A stretch of 20,965 nt of DNA from CALMNV01 sp035688975 (GTDB lineage: Bacteria; Actinomycetota; Actinomycetes; Actinomycetales; Dermatophilaceae): positions 1-20,965 of the forward strand of contig NZ_DASSMH010000102.1 of assembly GCF_035688975.1 (NCBI RefSeq), in the 5' to 3' direction. A program made the position numbers and the translations under genes. Below, piece after piece: positions 13,756-20,600 of the stretch (within the stretch, counting starts at the first letter, position 1; each line of letters begins with the position of its first letter). The notes beneath the pieces are model-generated. The model made no database searches. It was not told the origin of the DNA and saw only the letters and a program-made list of their open reading frames with translations.

Positions 13756-14118
13756 GTGGACTACCTGCCCGAGGACCAGGTGCGCCTGCTCATCTCCGAC
13801 GTGTCGACCGACGCGGCCAAGCAGATCCTCACCGACGCGCAGGTCGGCGGCTACCTCGCCATCAATGCCGGCAACGTGCGCCTCGCTGCGGCCGACGCCC
13901 TCGACGCGATCGCCTCCAGTGAAGCGCTCGTGTCCAAGGTCATCCGCACGCAGGACCTCGCCACCGACGGCGCAAAGGTTGCCGACGCGCTGCGCCGGCA
14001 CGCCACCTCTCTGCGCGCTCTCGCCGGAGCCGACGACGAAGGCGTGTTCGACATCGTCGCTCCGACCACGACCCGGCCGGAGCTCACCAACCGCGGCTAC
14101 AGCGTGTGGGGGCTGTAG
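13756..14118 (+). CDS. Probable head-tail connector protein
   Basis: The 120-residue helical protein begins with DYLPEDQVRLLISDV, has an Ala/Asp-rich helical middle (AADALDAIASSEALVSKV), and ends with a flexible tail. This fits the helical-bundle adaptor proteins (gp15/gp6-like) that dock under the portal. The start is GTG at 13756 because AAGGAGG (13743-13749) stands six bases upstream; an in-frame TTG at 13750 is too close to that site. It is the first gene after the hairpin. The adaptor role is inferred from size, fold type and order. Confidence 0.7.
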   Translation: MDYLPEDQVRLLISDVSTDAAKQILTDAQVGGYLAINAGNVRLAAADALDAIASSEALVSKVIRTQDLATDGAKVADALRRHATSLRALAGADDEGVFDIVAPTTTRPELTNRGYSVWGL

Positions 14119-14122
14119 GCGC

Positions 14123-14554
14123 ATGCCGTTCGACAGTGCCGTCGTCATCCCGCCCGACTGGTCCCGCCACCATGCTGCGGCTGCGCAAGGCGGCATGAAC
14201 GCCCGCGTCACGGCCGGCGTCCCCACCGGGGCACCGGTCTATGACCCGACCACCGACGACACCAGGCAGGCATGGTCGGATGACTACACCGGCCCCGCCC
14301 GCATCCAAGCCCTGCAGTCCGCGATGCAGGCACCCGCCGCCGGCCAGAACATCACCGGCCGGCCCTACCTCGTCCAGCTCGAGCTCGACGCCGGGCTTGT
14401 CGTCCCCGGCTCACGCGTCAAGGTCCTCGAGGCGGTCAACGACGCCCAGCTCGTCGGACAGGACCTATGGGTCGTGGACTACCAGTACGGCTCCGAGCGG
14501 TTCACCCGCGACATGGTGTGCTCCGACAACCAGTCGGACGCCCCCACCACCTGA
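14123..14554 (+). CDS. Probable head-closure / DUF6093-like protein
   Basis: The 143-residue protein has an N-terminal segment with mixed polar residues, then RPYLVQLELDAGLVVPGSRVKVLEA and DLWVVDYQYGSERFTRDMVC (about 78-136). These look like the beta-barrel of head-closure or stopper proteins. It lies four bases after the adaptor gene and starts at ATG 14123; no strong Shine-Dalgarno is visible, so it may be coupled. Position between adaptor and the gp10-like gene agrees with head closure. The DUF number is recalled and not verified. Confidence 0.6.
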   Translation: MPFDSAVVIPPDWSRHHAAAAQGGMNARVTAGVPTGAPVYDPTTDDTRQAWSDDYTGPARIQALQSAMQAPAAGQNITGRPYLVQLELDAGLVVPGSRVKVLEAVNDAQLVGQDLWVVDYQYGSERFTRDMVCSDNQSDAPTT

Positions 14555-14726
14555 AGACCTGCGGTCGGGCGTCAACGGCTCCAAAGCCGCGCGCCGTGTT
14601 CATGAACCGGGCCGAAGGACGCTTGAGAGGCACCCTGGCTGGGTCACAGCTGGGCCAGCGCGGCGCCCGCCTTTCACCTCTTGCAGCAGCGTTCCTGCGC
14701 CCGACCGCCAACCTCAAGGAGGCCTC
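14555..14726 (+). other. 172-bp interval without a convincing gene
   Basis: This is the longest gap in the otherwise tightly packed neck region. It holds a 10-bp perfect palindrome GTTCATGAAC (14598-14607), a CGGCT/AGCCG mini-hairpin near 14577-14590, a GCTGG/CCAGC dyad near 14651-14661, and the AAGGAGG for the next gene at 14716-14722. One frame with an ATG at 14602 reads through into the next gene out of frame and is not credible. Confidence 0.6.
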
Positions 14727-15083
14727 GTGGACATCGACCTGTCGGAGCTCAACTCCCTCACCGTCGACCTCGGCAAGGCGGGCGAGAAGGCGCTGCCGCT
14801 CGCGCGGCGCGTCATCCAGAAGTCGGCAGCCGACATCAAGCGGGACGCGCAGGTCTTCGCGCCTGTCGACACCGGCAACCTGCGCTCCTCCATCGGCTAC
14901 GAGACCCACGAGCTCGCAAGTGCCGTCACCGCCGAGATCGGCCCCACCGCCTCCTACGGCCACTTCGTCGAGTTCGGTACGTCGCGCATGGGCCCACACG
15001 CCTACATGGGCCCAGCGCTCGACCGAAACGGCTACTCCTTCGAGAAGGCCATGGCCGCCGTCGCGAAGGCACTGGATCTCTAG
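14727..15083 (+). CDS. HK97 gp10-like neck / tail-completion protein
   Basis: The 118-residue protein shows the hallmark HK97-gp10 pattern: FAPVDTGNLRSSIGY (about 47-61), then TASYGHFVEFGTSRMGPHAYMGPAL (about 75-99). Members join the completed head to the tail. The GTG at 14727 has a very close AAGGAGG (14716-14722). The frame is open well upstream, but that part overlaps the preceding gene and the gap and lacks a ribosome-binding site. Its stop overlaps the next GTG by one base, so the next gene is coupled. Confidence in the family is high. Confidence 0.88.
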   Translation: MDIDLSELNSLTVDLGKAGEKALPLARRVIQKSAADIKRDAQVFAPVDTGNLRSSIGYETHELASAVTAEIGPTASYGHFVEFGTSRMGPHAYMGPALDRNGYSFEKAMAAVAKALDL

Positions 15084-15493
15084 TGGACCTCGAGCAGCGC
15101 ACGCAGGCCGTCCTGATGCTGCTGCGCGGCCAGCCGGGTCTCGACGTGTTCGACGGCGAGCCTGACGCCCGCATGGACTCCGACGGCCGCGCCCACCCGT
15201 ACGCAGCGCTCTACGTCTCTCCGGGCCGGCGCGACCCGAACGAGGACGCCGTCACGACCGGCAGCGACCTGCTCGCCTGGACCTTCCAGGTGACCGCAGC
15301 CGGCGGTGACGTGCCCCGTGCACGACGAGCCGTCACCCGCGTGCTGGCCGCACTCGATGGAGCTCGCATCTCTACCGCCGGCGGGCCGATCGCCCTCGCC
15401 GCGGACCCTGGCCCGATCCTCACCGACCGCACCGTAGCGCCATACCGCTCATACGCCCCGCTGCTCTTCGCCGTTCAGCTGGCCGCCGAGTAG
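15083..15493 (+). CDS. Probable tail terminator protein
   Basis: The 136-residue alpha/beta protein has an N-terminal helix (EQRTQAVLMLLRGQP), strand-like segments (PYAALYVSPGRR, LLAWTFQVTAAGG), and a helix RARRAVTRVLAALDG followed by a final strand (APLLFAVQLAAE). This resembles tail terminator proteins of the lambda gpU / HK97 gp10-adjacent kind, which cap the tail tube. It starts at GTG in a one-base overlap with the gp10-like stop and is followed by tail genes. The assignment relies on order and fold pattern rather than a unique motif. Confidence 0.65.
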   Translation: MDLEQRTQAVLMLLRGQPGLDVFDGEPDARMDSDGRAHPYAALYVSPGRRDPNEDAVTTGSDLLAWTFQVTAAGGDVPRARRAVTRVLAALDGARISTAGGPIALAADPGPILTDRTVAPYRSYAPLLFAVQLAAE

Positions 15494-15532
15494 ACCGACA
15501 TCCACCTCCTGCCCTGGAAGGGGTCAACAGTC

Positions 15533-15781
15533 ATGCCCGATTTCGTGGACGCCGTCGCCAAGTCGACCGGTGAGAAGCAGGTCATTCCCGCCCACTGGCT
15601 CGACGACCCGGTGCTTGGCGCCGACTTCGAGCCCTACGACGAGCGGGCTGACATGCCCGCCCGGAACGCGTCGAAGGCCGACTGGGCCGCGTACGCGTCC
15701 TCGCAGGGCCTGCCGCCCGAGCAGGTCGAGTCCCTGTCCCGGGACGAGCTCGCCACCATCTACGTCCCCCAGGAGGACTGA
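15533..15781 (+). CDS. Small protein with HeH/LEM-like C-terminus
   Basis: The 82-residue protein has a short N-terminus (VIPAHWLDDPVLG) and a C-terminal NASKADWAAYASSQGLPPEQ...LSRDELATIY (about 45-78) that resembles the two-helix HeH/LEM or Rho-N type fold common in phage head and tail accessory proteins. The ATG at 15533 is preceded by GGAAGGGG (15515-15522). The major tail gene follows after three bases. The role is unknown; it may be a connector or a DNA-binding accessory. Confidence 0.65.
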   Translation: MPDFVDAVAKSTGEKQVIPAHWLDDPVLGADFEPYDERADMPARNASKADWAAYASSQGLPPEQVESLSRDELATIYVPQED

Positions 15782-15784
15782 CCT

Positions 15785-16288
15785 ATGCGCATGCTCAGCA
15801 CCGGCCACGTGAAGGTGGCGATCCTCACCACGAAGCCGGCGAACATCGCCGCCCCCACGGTCCTCGAGCTCAACGGCGGTATCGCGAACGCCGCGGACTT
15901 CATCCCGAAGTCGCTGTGGAAGTGGGGCGCTGGCGACCCGAAGACGGTGAGCGACCCTGCGCTGTCGGCCAACTTCGAGGCGGAGGTCCCCACGGAGGAC
16001 ACCTACGACCTCGGGCTCGGCGTCTACCGCGGGTATACCGCGGCGGGGGCCGTGGACGCCACGGAGGACGCCCTGTTCGCGGCGACGAAGCTGCGCGGGA
16101 CGACGCTCTACATCTACGCCCGCAAGACGGGCAAGCTGTCGACGGACATCTGGGCGGCGGCGGACGAGATCTACCTCGGGGGTGCCGTGGTGACGGGCAC
16201 GCCGAAGGAGGTCTCCGAGGGGTGGATCAAGTACGAGGTGCCGATCTTCGCGCAGACGATGTTCAACTTCATTGCCGCCGCAGCCTGA
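15785..16288 (+). CDS. Major tail protein
   Basis: The 167-residue beta-rich protein lies right before the chaperone and tape-measure genes, where the tail-tube subunit belongs. Strands such as HVKVAILTTKP, DLGLGVYRGYTAAG and TTLYIYARKTGK, and the C-terminal GWIKYEVPIFAQTMFNFIAAAA, fit a tube protein that stacks as hexameric rings around the tape measure. The AGGAGG site at 15771-15776 is strong, as expected for an abundant product; an in-frame ATG six bases later is possible but worse placed. A large RNA structure follows the stop. Confidence 0.82.
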   Translation: MRMLSTGHVKVAILTTKPANIAAPTVLELNGGIANAADFIPKSLWKWGAGDPKTVSDPALSANFEAEVPTEDTYDLGLGVYRGYTAAGAVDATEDALFAATKLRGTTLYIYARKTGKLSTDIWAAADEIYLGGAVVTGTPKEVSEGWIKYEVPIFAQTMFNFIAAAA

Positions 16289-16299
16289 CCCTTCTGACC

Positions 16300-16351
16300 C
16301 TCGCGCGGCCCTGTCTTCCACGGGTCGGGGCCGCGCGAGTCAACCCGTGGA
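16300..16351 (+). promoter_or_regulatory. Two interlocking stems after the major tail gene (terminator or H-type pseudoknot)
   Basis: Stem 1 pairs CTCGCGCGGCCC (16300-16311) perfectly with 16328-16339, leaving a 16-base loop. Stem 2 pairs TCCACGGGT (16317-16325), inside that loop, perfectly with ACCCGTGGA (16343-16351) downstream. The two stems can form an H-type pseudoknot, or compete as alternatives. Joining loops would be about 5, 2 and 3 bases; the last is short for crossing 12 bp, so partial melting or a switch between stems is likely. No T-run follows. It lies between the highly expressed tail gene and the less expressed downstream genes. Confidence 0.7.
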
Positions 16352-16378
16352 ACCTGTGGAGACAGCGAGAGCAGCGAG

Positions 16379-16708
16379 ATGGAAACAGTACGAAGCACCA
16401 GCGGTGAGCGCACGTGGGTCGCGAAGATCTGCGAGGACCTCGGGTATGACCCGAGGGAGGTCTGCCGTATCAAGATGGACGCCCATGTCGTGACCGTGAC
16501 GTGCGTGCGGCGCGACGAGGCCGTCGGAGACCGGTGGGCGCACGTGAAGATCGAACACCCCATCGTCGGCCACCTCTTGGATGGGGAAGCCGAGGCTGGC
16601 GCGCAGGCCCTCGCCGCAGCCGGCCAGATGGACGCGGCCCACGCCGATGATGTCGTAGCAACGGCCCTGCGGACGTTTGTGCTGACAGGCCCCGAGGACG
16701 ACCGATGA
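16379..16708 (+). CDS. Hypothetical protein between major tail and chaperone genes
   Basis: The 109-residue protein has a mixed alpha/beta N-terminal half (WVAKICEDLGYDPREVCRIKMDAHVVTVTC) and an Ala-rich C-terminal helix. No known motif is recognised. Its ATG at 16379 has only weak purine-rich sequence upstream, suggesting low expression after the hairpin. Its stop overlaps the chaperone start by 4 bases (ATGA), so it is translated with the chaperone. It could be an additional tail-assembly factor. Confidence 0.6.
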   Translation: METVRSTSGERTWVAKICEDLGYDPREVCRIKMDAHVVTVTCVRRDEAVGDRWAHVKIEHPIVGHLLDGEAEAGAQALAAAGQMDAAHADDVVATALRTFVLTGPEDDR

Positions 16709-17370
16709 GTGACCCAGTGGCCGATGACCAGCCCCTGTCCGCCGCCCCGCCGCAGGCTGCGGCCGCCGCGTTCGGCATCGTCGACAGCACGCCACCACTG
16801 GACCCGGCGACGTTCGACCTCGACGACTTCATCGCCGGGATGCGGCCCACCCGACGCACCGTGAAGATCCACGAGCGGGGCGACCTCATCGGCGTCATGG
16901 ACGAGATCGTCGACCGCATCGACTCCACCCCCGAGGACCAGGACGTCAACGACCTCATCGCCGCCTACGAGCAGGCCAAGCAGGCTTTCCTGGCGCACAC
17001 CGCGTACTGGACGGTGGAGAAGCGCTCCTCCGAGTGGGTGACCGACCGGTGGGCCACGTACGCCCGCGCGAACGGCCTCACGCTCGACAAGGACGGCGAC
17101 ACGACCGACATGAAGGCCCGGCTACGGCTGCTCATCGACCAGCTCGTGGGGCAGGTCGTGGAGGTCAAGCCAGCCGGCGGGGCGCCCGTGCCCGTGCAGG
17201 TGACGCATGAGCGGCTGCGGCGGATGTACGACGCGAACGAGGGCGAGCTGAACAAGCTCATGTACGCCATGACCGACGCGAACCAGGCGGTGGCTCAGTC
17301 GGCGCGGGTCCTGACGCGGGATTTCTCGCAGAGGTCCTCCACCGGCCGGAGTGGTACGGCCTCCTCGTAG
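16705..17370 (+). CDS. Tail assembly chaperone, short form (G-like)
   Basis: The 221-residue zero-frame product lies directly before the tape-measure region, where siphoviruses encode a chaperone that binds the tape measure. Residues about 40-110 (DFIAGMRPTRRTVKIHERGDLIG and a helical acidic stretch) and about 120-190 fit actinophage chaperones. After residue 207 the zero frame reads a Ser/Arg-rich tail to the stop (RSSTGRSGTASS). The -1 frame carries a much more protein-like sequence over the same bases, so most of this tail probably marks the region used for frameshifting. The ATG overlaps the preceding stop. Confidence 0.75.
   Translation: MSDPVADDQPLSAAPPQAAAAAFGIVDSTPPLDPATFDLDDFIAGMRPTRRTVKIHERGDLIGVMDEIVDRIDSTPEDQDVNDLIAAYEQAKQAFLAHTAYWTVEKRSSEWVTDRWATYARANGLTLDKDGDTTDMKARLRLLIDQLVGQVVEVKPAGGAPVPVQVTHERLRRMYDANEGELNKLMYAMTDANQAVAQSARVLTRDFSQRSSTGRSGTASS
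17319..17325 (+). other. Probable -1 programmed frameshift site GGATTTC
   Basis: In the chaperone frame the codons are CGG GAT TTC. A one-base slip back gives GGA TTT, with good re-pairing for the Phe tRNA and poor re-pairing for Asp, so the heptamer is non-canonical. The two frames are both open from 17211 to 17370. Slipping here would join VLTRDF directly to LAEVLHRPEWYGLLVDLRR, a sequence typical of the T part of actinophage chaperones. The exact slip position is inferred from where protein-like sequence changes frame. Confidence 0.55.
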
Positions 17371-17669
17371 ACCTGCGCCGGGCCGCACAGCTGGGTGTGC
17401 CGCCGACCCGGTACCTGGGGTGGTCGTGGCCGGACTGGTGCGAGACGGACTGCCTGCTCGACCGGGCGGTGCACGAGCACGACCGCAGGTTGTGCGGTTG
17501 CGGGTGCGGGTTCTGGACGTCGGAGTCGCACGGCGACGAGGGCGACGGTGAGTTCGTCGCCGAGGTCGCCGTGTGCTGGGCGAGGGCCGCGATCGAGAAG
17601 GCCACCGAGGGCGGTGAGCTGCCGCCGGGTGCGGTGGTGTGGGCGCGCCGCGCCACCGACGACGACTGA
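17325..17669 (+). CDS. Tail assembly chaperone extension (T-like), reached by -1 frameshift
   Basis: This frame contributes about 114 residues, giving a fusion of about 321 residues with the first 207 of the short form. It begins LAEVLHRPEWYGLLVDLRRA, continues QLGVPPTRYLGWSWPDWCE, and has a Cys-rich segment (RRLCGCGCGFW) before an acidic end. The PEWY...LLVDLRRA..LGVP and LGW.W motifs match T-domains seen in actinophages. The frame has no stop between 17211 and the end. A GTG at 17397 could in principle start it separately, but that would lack a ribosome-binding site and lose the conserved first part. The fusion would load the tail tube subunit onto the tape measure. Confidence 0.75.
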   Translation, partial: LAEVLHRPEWYGLLVDLRRAAQLGVPPTRYLGWSWPDWCETDCLLDRAVHEHDRRLCGCGCGFWTSESHGDEGDGEFVAEVAVCWARAAIEKATEGGELPPGAVVWARRATDDD

Positions 17670-17684
17670 CTGGGGGGTGATTCC

Positions 17685-20600
17685 GTGGCGGACCGTTCCA
17701 TCGTCGTCAGGCTCCGCGCGGATGTCGCTGGCTTCCGGGCGGGCATGGCGTCGGCGAAGAAGTCCGTCGATGACCTGACCAAGGCCGACGTCAAGAAGCC
17801 GGCCAAGGCATTCCAGGACATGGCCAACGGCGCCGCGCTCGCGGGTGCCGGGGTCGCGCTCGGGGTCGCGAAGGCGATTAAGTCCTTCGCCGACTTCGAC
17901 GCGGAGATGTCCGCCGCCGGTGCGGCGACGGGCGCCACCGGGCAGCAGCTGTCGGACCTGCGGGACGCTGCGATGAAGGCCGGCGCGGACACGAAGTTCT
18001 CCGCCACGGAGGCCGCGCAGGGCATCACCGAGATGGCGAAGGCCGGGGTGTCCGCGCACGACATCCTCGCCGGTGGTCTCAACGGCGCGTTGAACCTTGC
18101 CGCCGCCGGGCAGCTCGAGGTGGGCCGCGCGAGTGAGATCGCCGCCACGGCGATCAACCAGTTCAACCTCCAGGGCAGCGACGTAGCCCACGTCGCTGAC
18201 CTGTATGCCGCCGCGGCCGGCAACGCGCAAGGGTCGGTGGACGACATCGCCAACGCGATGAAGTACGCCGGCGTGACGGCGAACTCGATGGGCGTCTCCA
18301 TCGAGGAGACCACCGGTGTCATCGGGCTCTTCGCGTCCAAGGGCATCATCGGCGAGCAGGCCGGCACCTCCTTCCGCTCGATGCTGATGTCCTTGACGTC
18401 GCCGTCGAAGGCCGCCGCGAAGACGATGGGCGAGCTCGGGATCAACGTCTACGACGCCTCCGGCAACTTCGTCGGGCTGCAGGGCGCGGCGCAGATCTTG
18501 CAGGACCGGCTGGGCCCGCTGGACGAGGCGACCCGCAATGCCGCGCTGGGGCAGATCTTCGGCAACGAGTCCATGGGCGCGGCGATCGCGCTCTACCAGG
18601 GCGGCGGGCGGGCTGTCGCGGACTGGACGGCGAAGGTCAACGACGCAGGTTTCGCGCAGGAGCAGGCCGCGAAGCTGATGGACAACCTCAAGGGCGACTT
18701 CGAGCAGCTGTCCGGGTCGTTGGAGACGGTGTTCATCAAGTCTGGGTCCGGCGCGAACGATGCCCTGCGTGGGCTGGTGCAGGGTCTCACTGGGCTGGTC
18801 AACCAACTGGGGCAGGTCCCGGGGCCCGTGCTACTGGCAGGCGCGGCGCTCGCTGGGCTGGCGCTGGGGGTGCCCAAGGGCGTCGGCATGTGGCGGGAGT
18901 ACCGGGCCAGCCTCGACGCGCTCGGCCTGTCCATGGACAAGATATCGGCCAAGTCGCCGCGGACGGCTTCGGCTATCCAAGGGCTCGGGCGTGCGAGCGC
19001 TGGCCTCGCCATCGGCGTCGCGGCCATGAAGGCGTTCGGCTCGGAGGCCGACTCGATCAACGCCGACACCCTCGCCCAGGACCTCGCCGGGGCGTCATCG
19101 TCGCTGGACGCGTTCAACGCGGCGGCGCGGGCGAGTACGTCGAACGGGTGGGGGCGGCTTGCCTCGGACGTTGACTCCTTCGGCGACGCCCTTCACTACA
19201 CCTTCGACTCTGGGTTCCTCGACAACGTCGACCGCGGCATCGGCTCCCTCAAGGGCATGGTCGGCATGCAGGACGTGTCGAACATCGCGAACGCCTCCCG
19301 GCAGCTCGACGCGCTCGACCGGGCGCTCGCGGCCATGGTCGCTGGCGGCAACACGGATGGTGCGAAGCGGTCCTTCGATGAGCTGGCGACCGCAGCGGCG
19401 CGACAGGGCATCACGGTCGACCAGCTCAAGTCCAAGCTGCCTCAGTACGCATCGGCGGTCGCGACCGCAGCGACGACGGCCAAGGGCTCTGCACCGGGTA
19501 TCGACGCGTACCAGCAGGAGCTGGAGCAGACGCAGCAGTCGGCGGAAGACGCGAAGAAGGCACTCGACAACCTCAAGACCGCGATCCTCGGCCTCGGGTC
19601 CCCCGTGGTGGAGCAGCGTAACGCAGAGGACGCGTACCGGGCCGCCGTCGACGCGGCGACCGCCGCGGTGAAGGACAACGGCCGCACCCTCGACAACCAC
19701 ACCGAGAAGGGCCGGGCGAACCGGGCTGCCCTCAACGGGATCCGCGACTCGTCCCTATCGGCGGCGTCCGCGACCTTCACCCTCACGGGGGACCAGAACC
19801 TCGCGGCGCAGGCCGTGGCCCGCGGCCGGGTGGAGTTCATCCGGCAGGCGCAGCAGATGGGCCTGACGAAGCAGCAGGCCGAGGCGCTGGCCACCTCGTA
19901 CGGGCTGATCCCGAACGATGTCACGACCCTGATCAAGACGGCGGGCGTGCCGACCGCGCAGGCGCAGATCGACGCGACGACCGGCAAGGTCACGATCCTC
20001 GACAACAAGACCGCCACCCCGACCGTGCGCGCCAACATCGACTACGGGTCGTTCAACTTCGCTGAGTCGCGGCTCAACTCCACCGCGCGGGACCGGTGGT
20101 CCACGATCCACGTGCGGACCCTCATCGACACCATGCCGGGCGCGGCGCTGCCCGGGGCGCGCATTCCCGGCAACCCGTTCTTCATCCGCCGCGCCGCTGG
20201 TGGCCCGATCCACGGCGTCGGGTCGGAGACCTCGGACAGCAACCTCCTGCTCGCCTCCCGCAACGAGCACGTGTGGTCCGCTGCGGAGGTCCGTGGCGCC
20301 GGTGGGCATGATGCGGTGGAGCGGATGCGCGCCGCGGCCCGTGAGGGGCGGCTCGTGCGCCGGGCCAACGGTGGCGCGGTCGGTGTGATGCGTGTCGCTG
20401 AGAGGGTCGCGATGGCCCGCTCAGCAGGGGCGGCGGTCGCCGTCCTGTCGGGTGAGGACCGGGCCCTGCTGCGGTCCGTGGCGGCCCTGGCGGACCGGCC
20501 CGTGCAGGTGCAGGCGGCCCTGCATGTCGACGGCAGGCAGGCGGGCACGCTCGTGGCCGCTGGCGATGCGGCGAACGCGCGCGGGGGGAGGCGACGGTGA
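17685..20600 (+). CDS. Tape-measure protein
   Basis: This 971-residue protein sets tail length and is ejected with the DNA. The N-terminal third (about 45-260) matches the phage tail tape-measure core of the TP901 type, with FADFDAEMSAAGAATGATG and FSATEAAQGITEMAKAGVS. A hydrophobic segment near 380-395 (GPVLLAGAALAGLALG) is a probable membrane-interacting helix. Long helical repeats with Ala, Asp and Gln follow. Near 838-870, GGPIHGVGSETSDSN then NEHVWSAAEV is a C-terminal motif common in actinophage tape measures. The GTG start follows GGGGGGTGA (17672-17680). By the usual rule of about 0.15 nm per residue, the tail would be near 145 nm. Confidence 0.93.
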   Translation: MADRSIVVRLRADVAGFRAGMASAKKSVDDLTKADVKKPAKAFQDMANGAALAGAGVALGVAKAIKSFADFDAEMSAAGAATGATGQQLSDLRDAAMKAGADTKFSATEAAQGITEMAKAGVSAHDILAGGLNGALNLAAAGQLEVGRASEIAATAINQFNLQGSDVAHVADLYAAAAGNAQGSVDDIANAMKYAGVTANSMGVSIEETTGVIGLFASKGIIGEQAGTSFRSMLMSLTSPSKAAAKTMGELGINVYDASGNFVGLQGAAQILQDRLGPLDEATRNAALGQIFGNESMGAAIALYQGGGRAVADWTAKVNDAGFAQEQAAKLMDNLKGDFEQLSGSLETVFIKSGSGANDALRGLVQGLTGLVNQLGQVPGPVLLAGAALAGLALGVPKGVGMWREYRASLDALGLSMDKISAKSPRTASAIQGLGRASAGLAIGVAAMKAFGSEADSINADTLAQDLAGASSSLDAFNAAARASTSNGWGRLASDVDSFGDALHYTFDSGFLDNVDRGIGSLKGMVGMQDVSNIANASRQLDALDRALAAMVAGGNTDGAKRSFDELATAAARQGITVDQLKSKLPQYASAVATAATTAKGSAPGIDAYQQELEQTQQSAEDAKKALDNLKTAILGLGSPVVEQRNAEDAYRAAVDAATAAVKDNGRTLDNHTEKGRANRAALNGIRDSSLSAASATFTLTGDQNLAAQAVARGRVEFIRQAQQMGLTKQQAEALATSYGLIPNDVTTLIKTAGVPTAQAQIDATTGKVTILDNKTATPTVRANIDYGSFNFAESRLNSTARDRWSTIHVRTLIDTMPGAALPGARIPGNPFFIRRAAGGPIHGVGSETSDSNLLLASRNEHVWSAAEVRGAGGHDAVERMRAAAREGRLVRRANGGAVGVMRVAERVAMARSAGAAVAVLSGEDRALLRSVAALADRPVQVQAALHVDGRQAGTLVAAGDAANARGGRRR

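Noticed and set aside
14560..14630. Possible tRNA-Trp (CTCCAAA anticodon-loop-like sequence and a GTTC segment)
   Set aside because: The anticodon stem has a mismatch at its closing pair, and no acceptor stem, D arm or proper T arm can be drawn.
14241..14726. Upstream extension of the gp10-like frame
   Set aside because: Open by chance over the previous gene and the gap; a close AAGGAGG fixes the GTG at 14727.
17397..17669. Independent T-like gene starting at GTG 17397
   Set aside because: No ribosome-binding site, and it would drop the conserved PEWYGLLVDLRRA segment, which lies upstream in the same frame; frameshifting explains this better.
17295..18806. Long reverse-strand open frame of 503 codons opposite the chaperone and tape-measure genes
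   Set aside because: Typical antisense shadow of high-GC codons; the Arg/Gly/Val/Leu-rich product has no recognisable motif and lies opposite clearly recognised genes.
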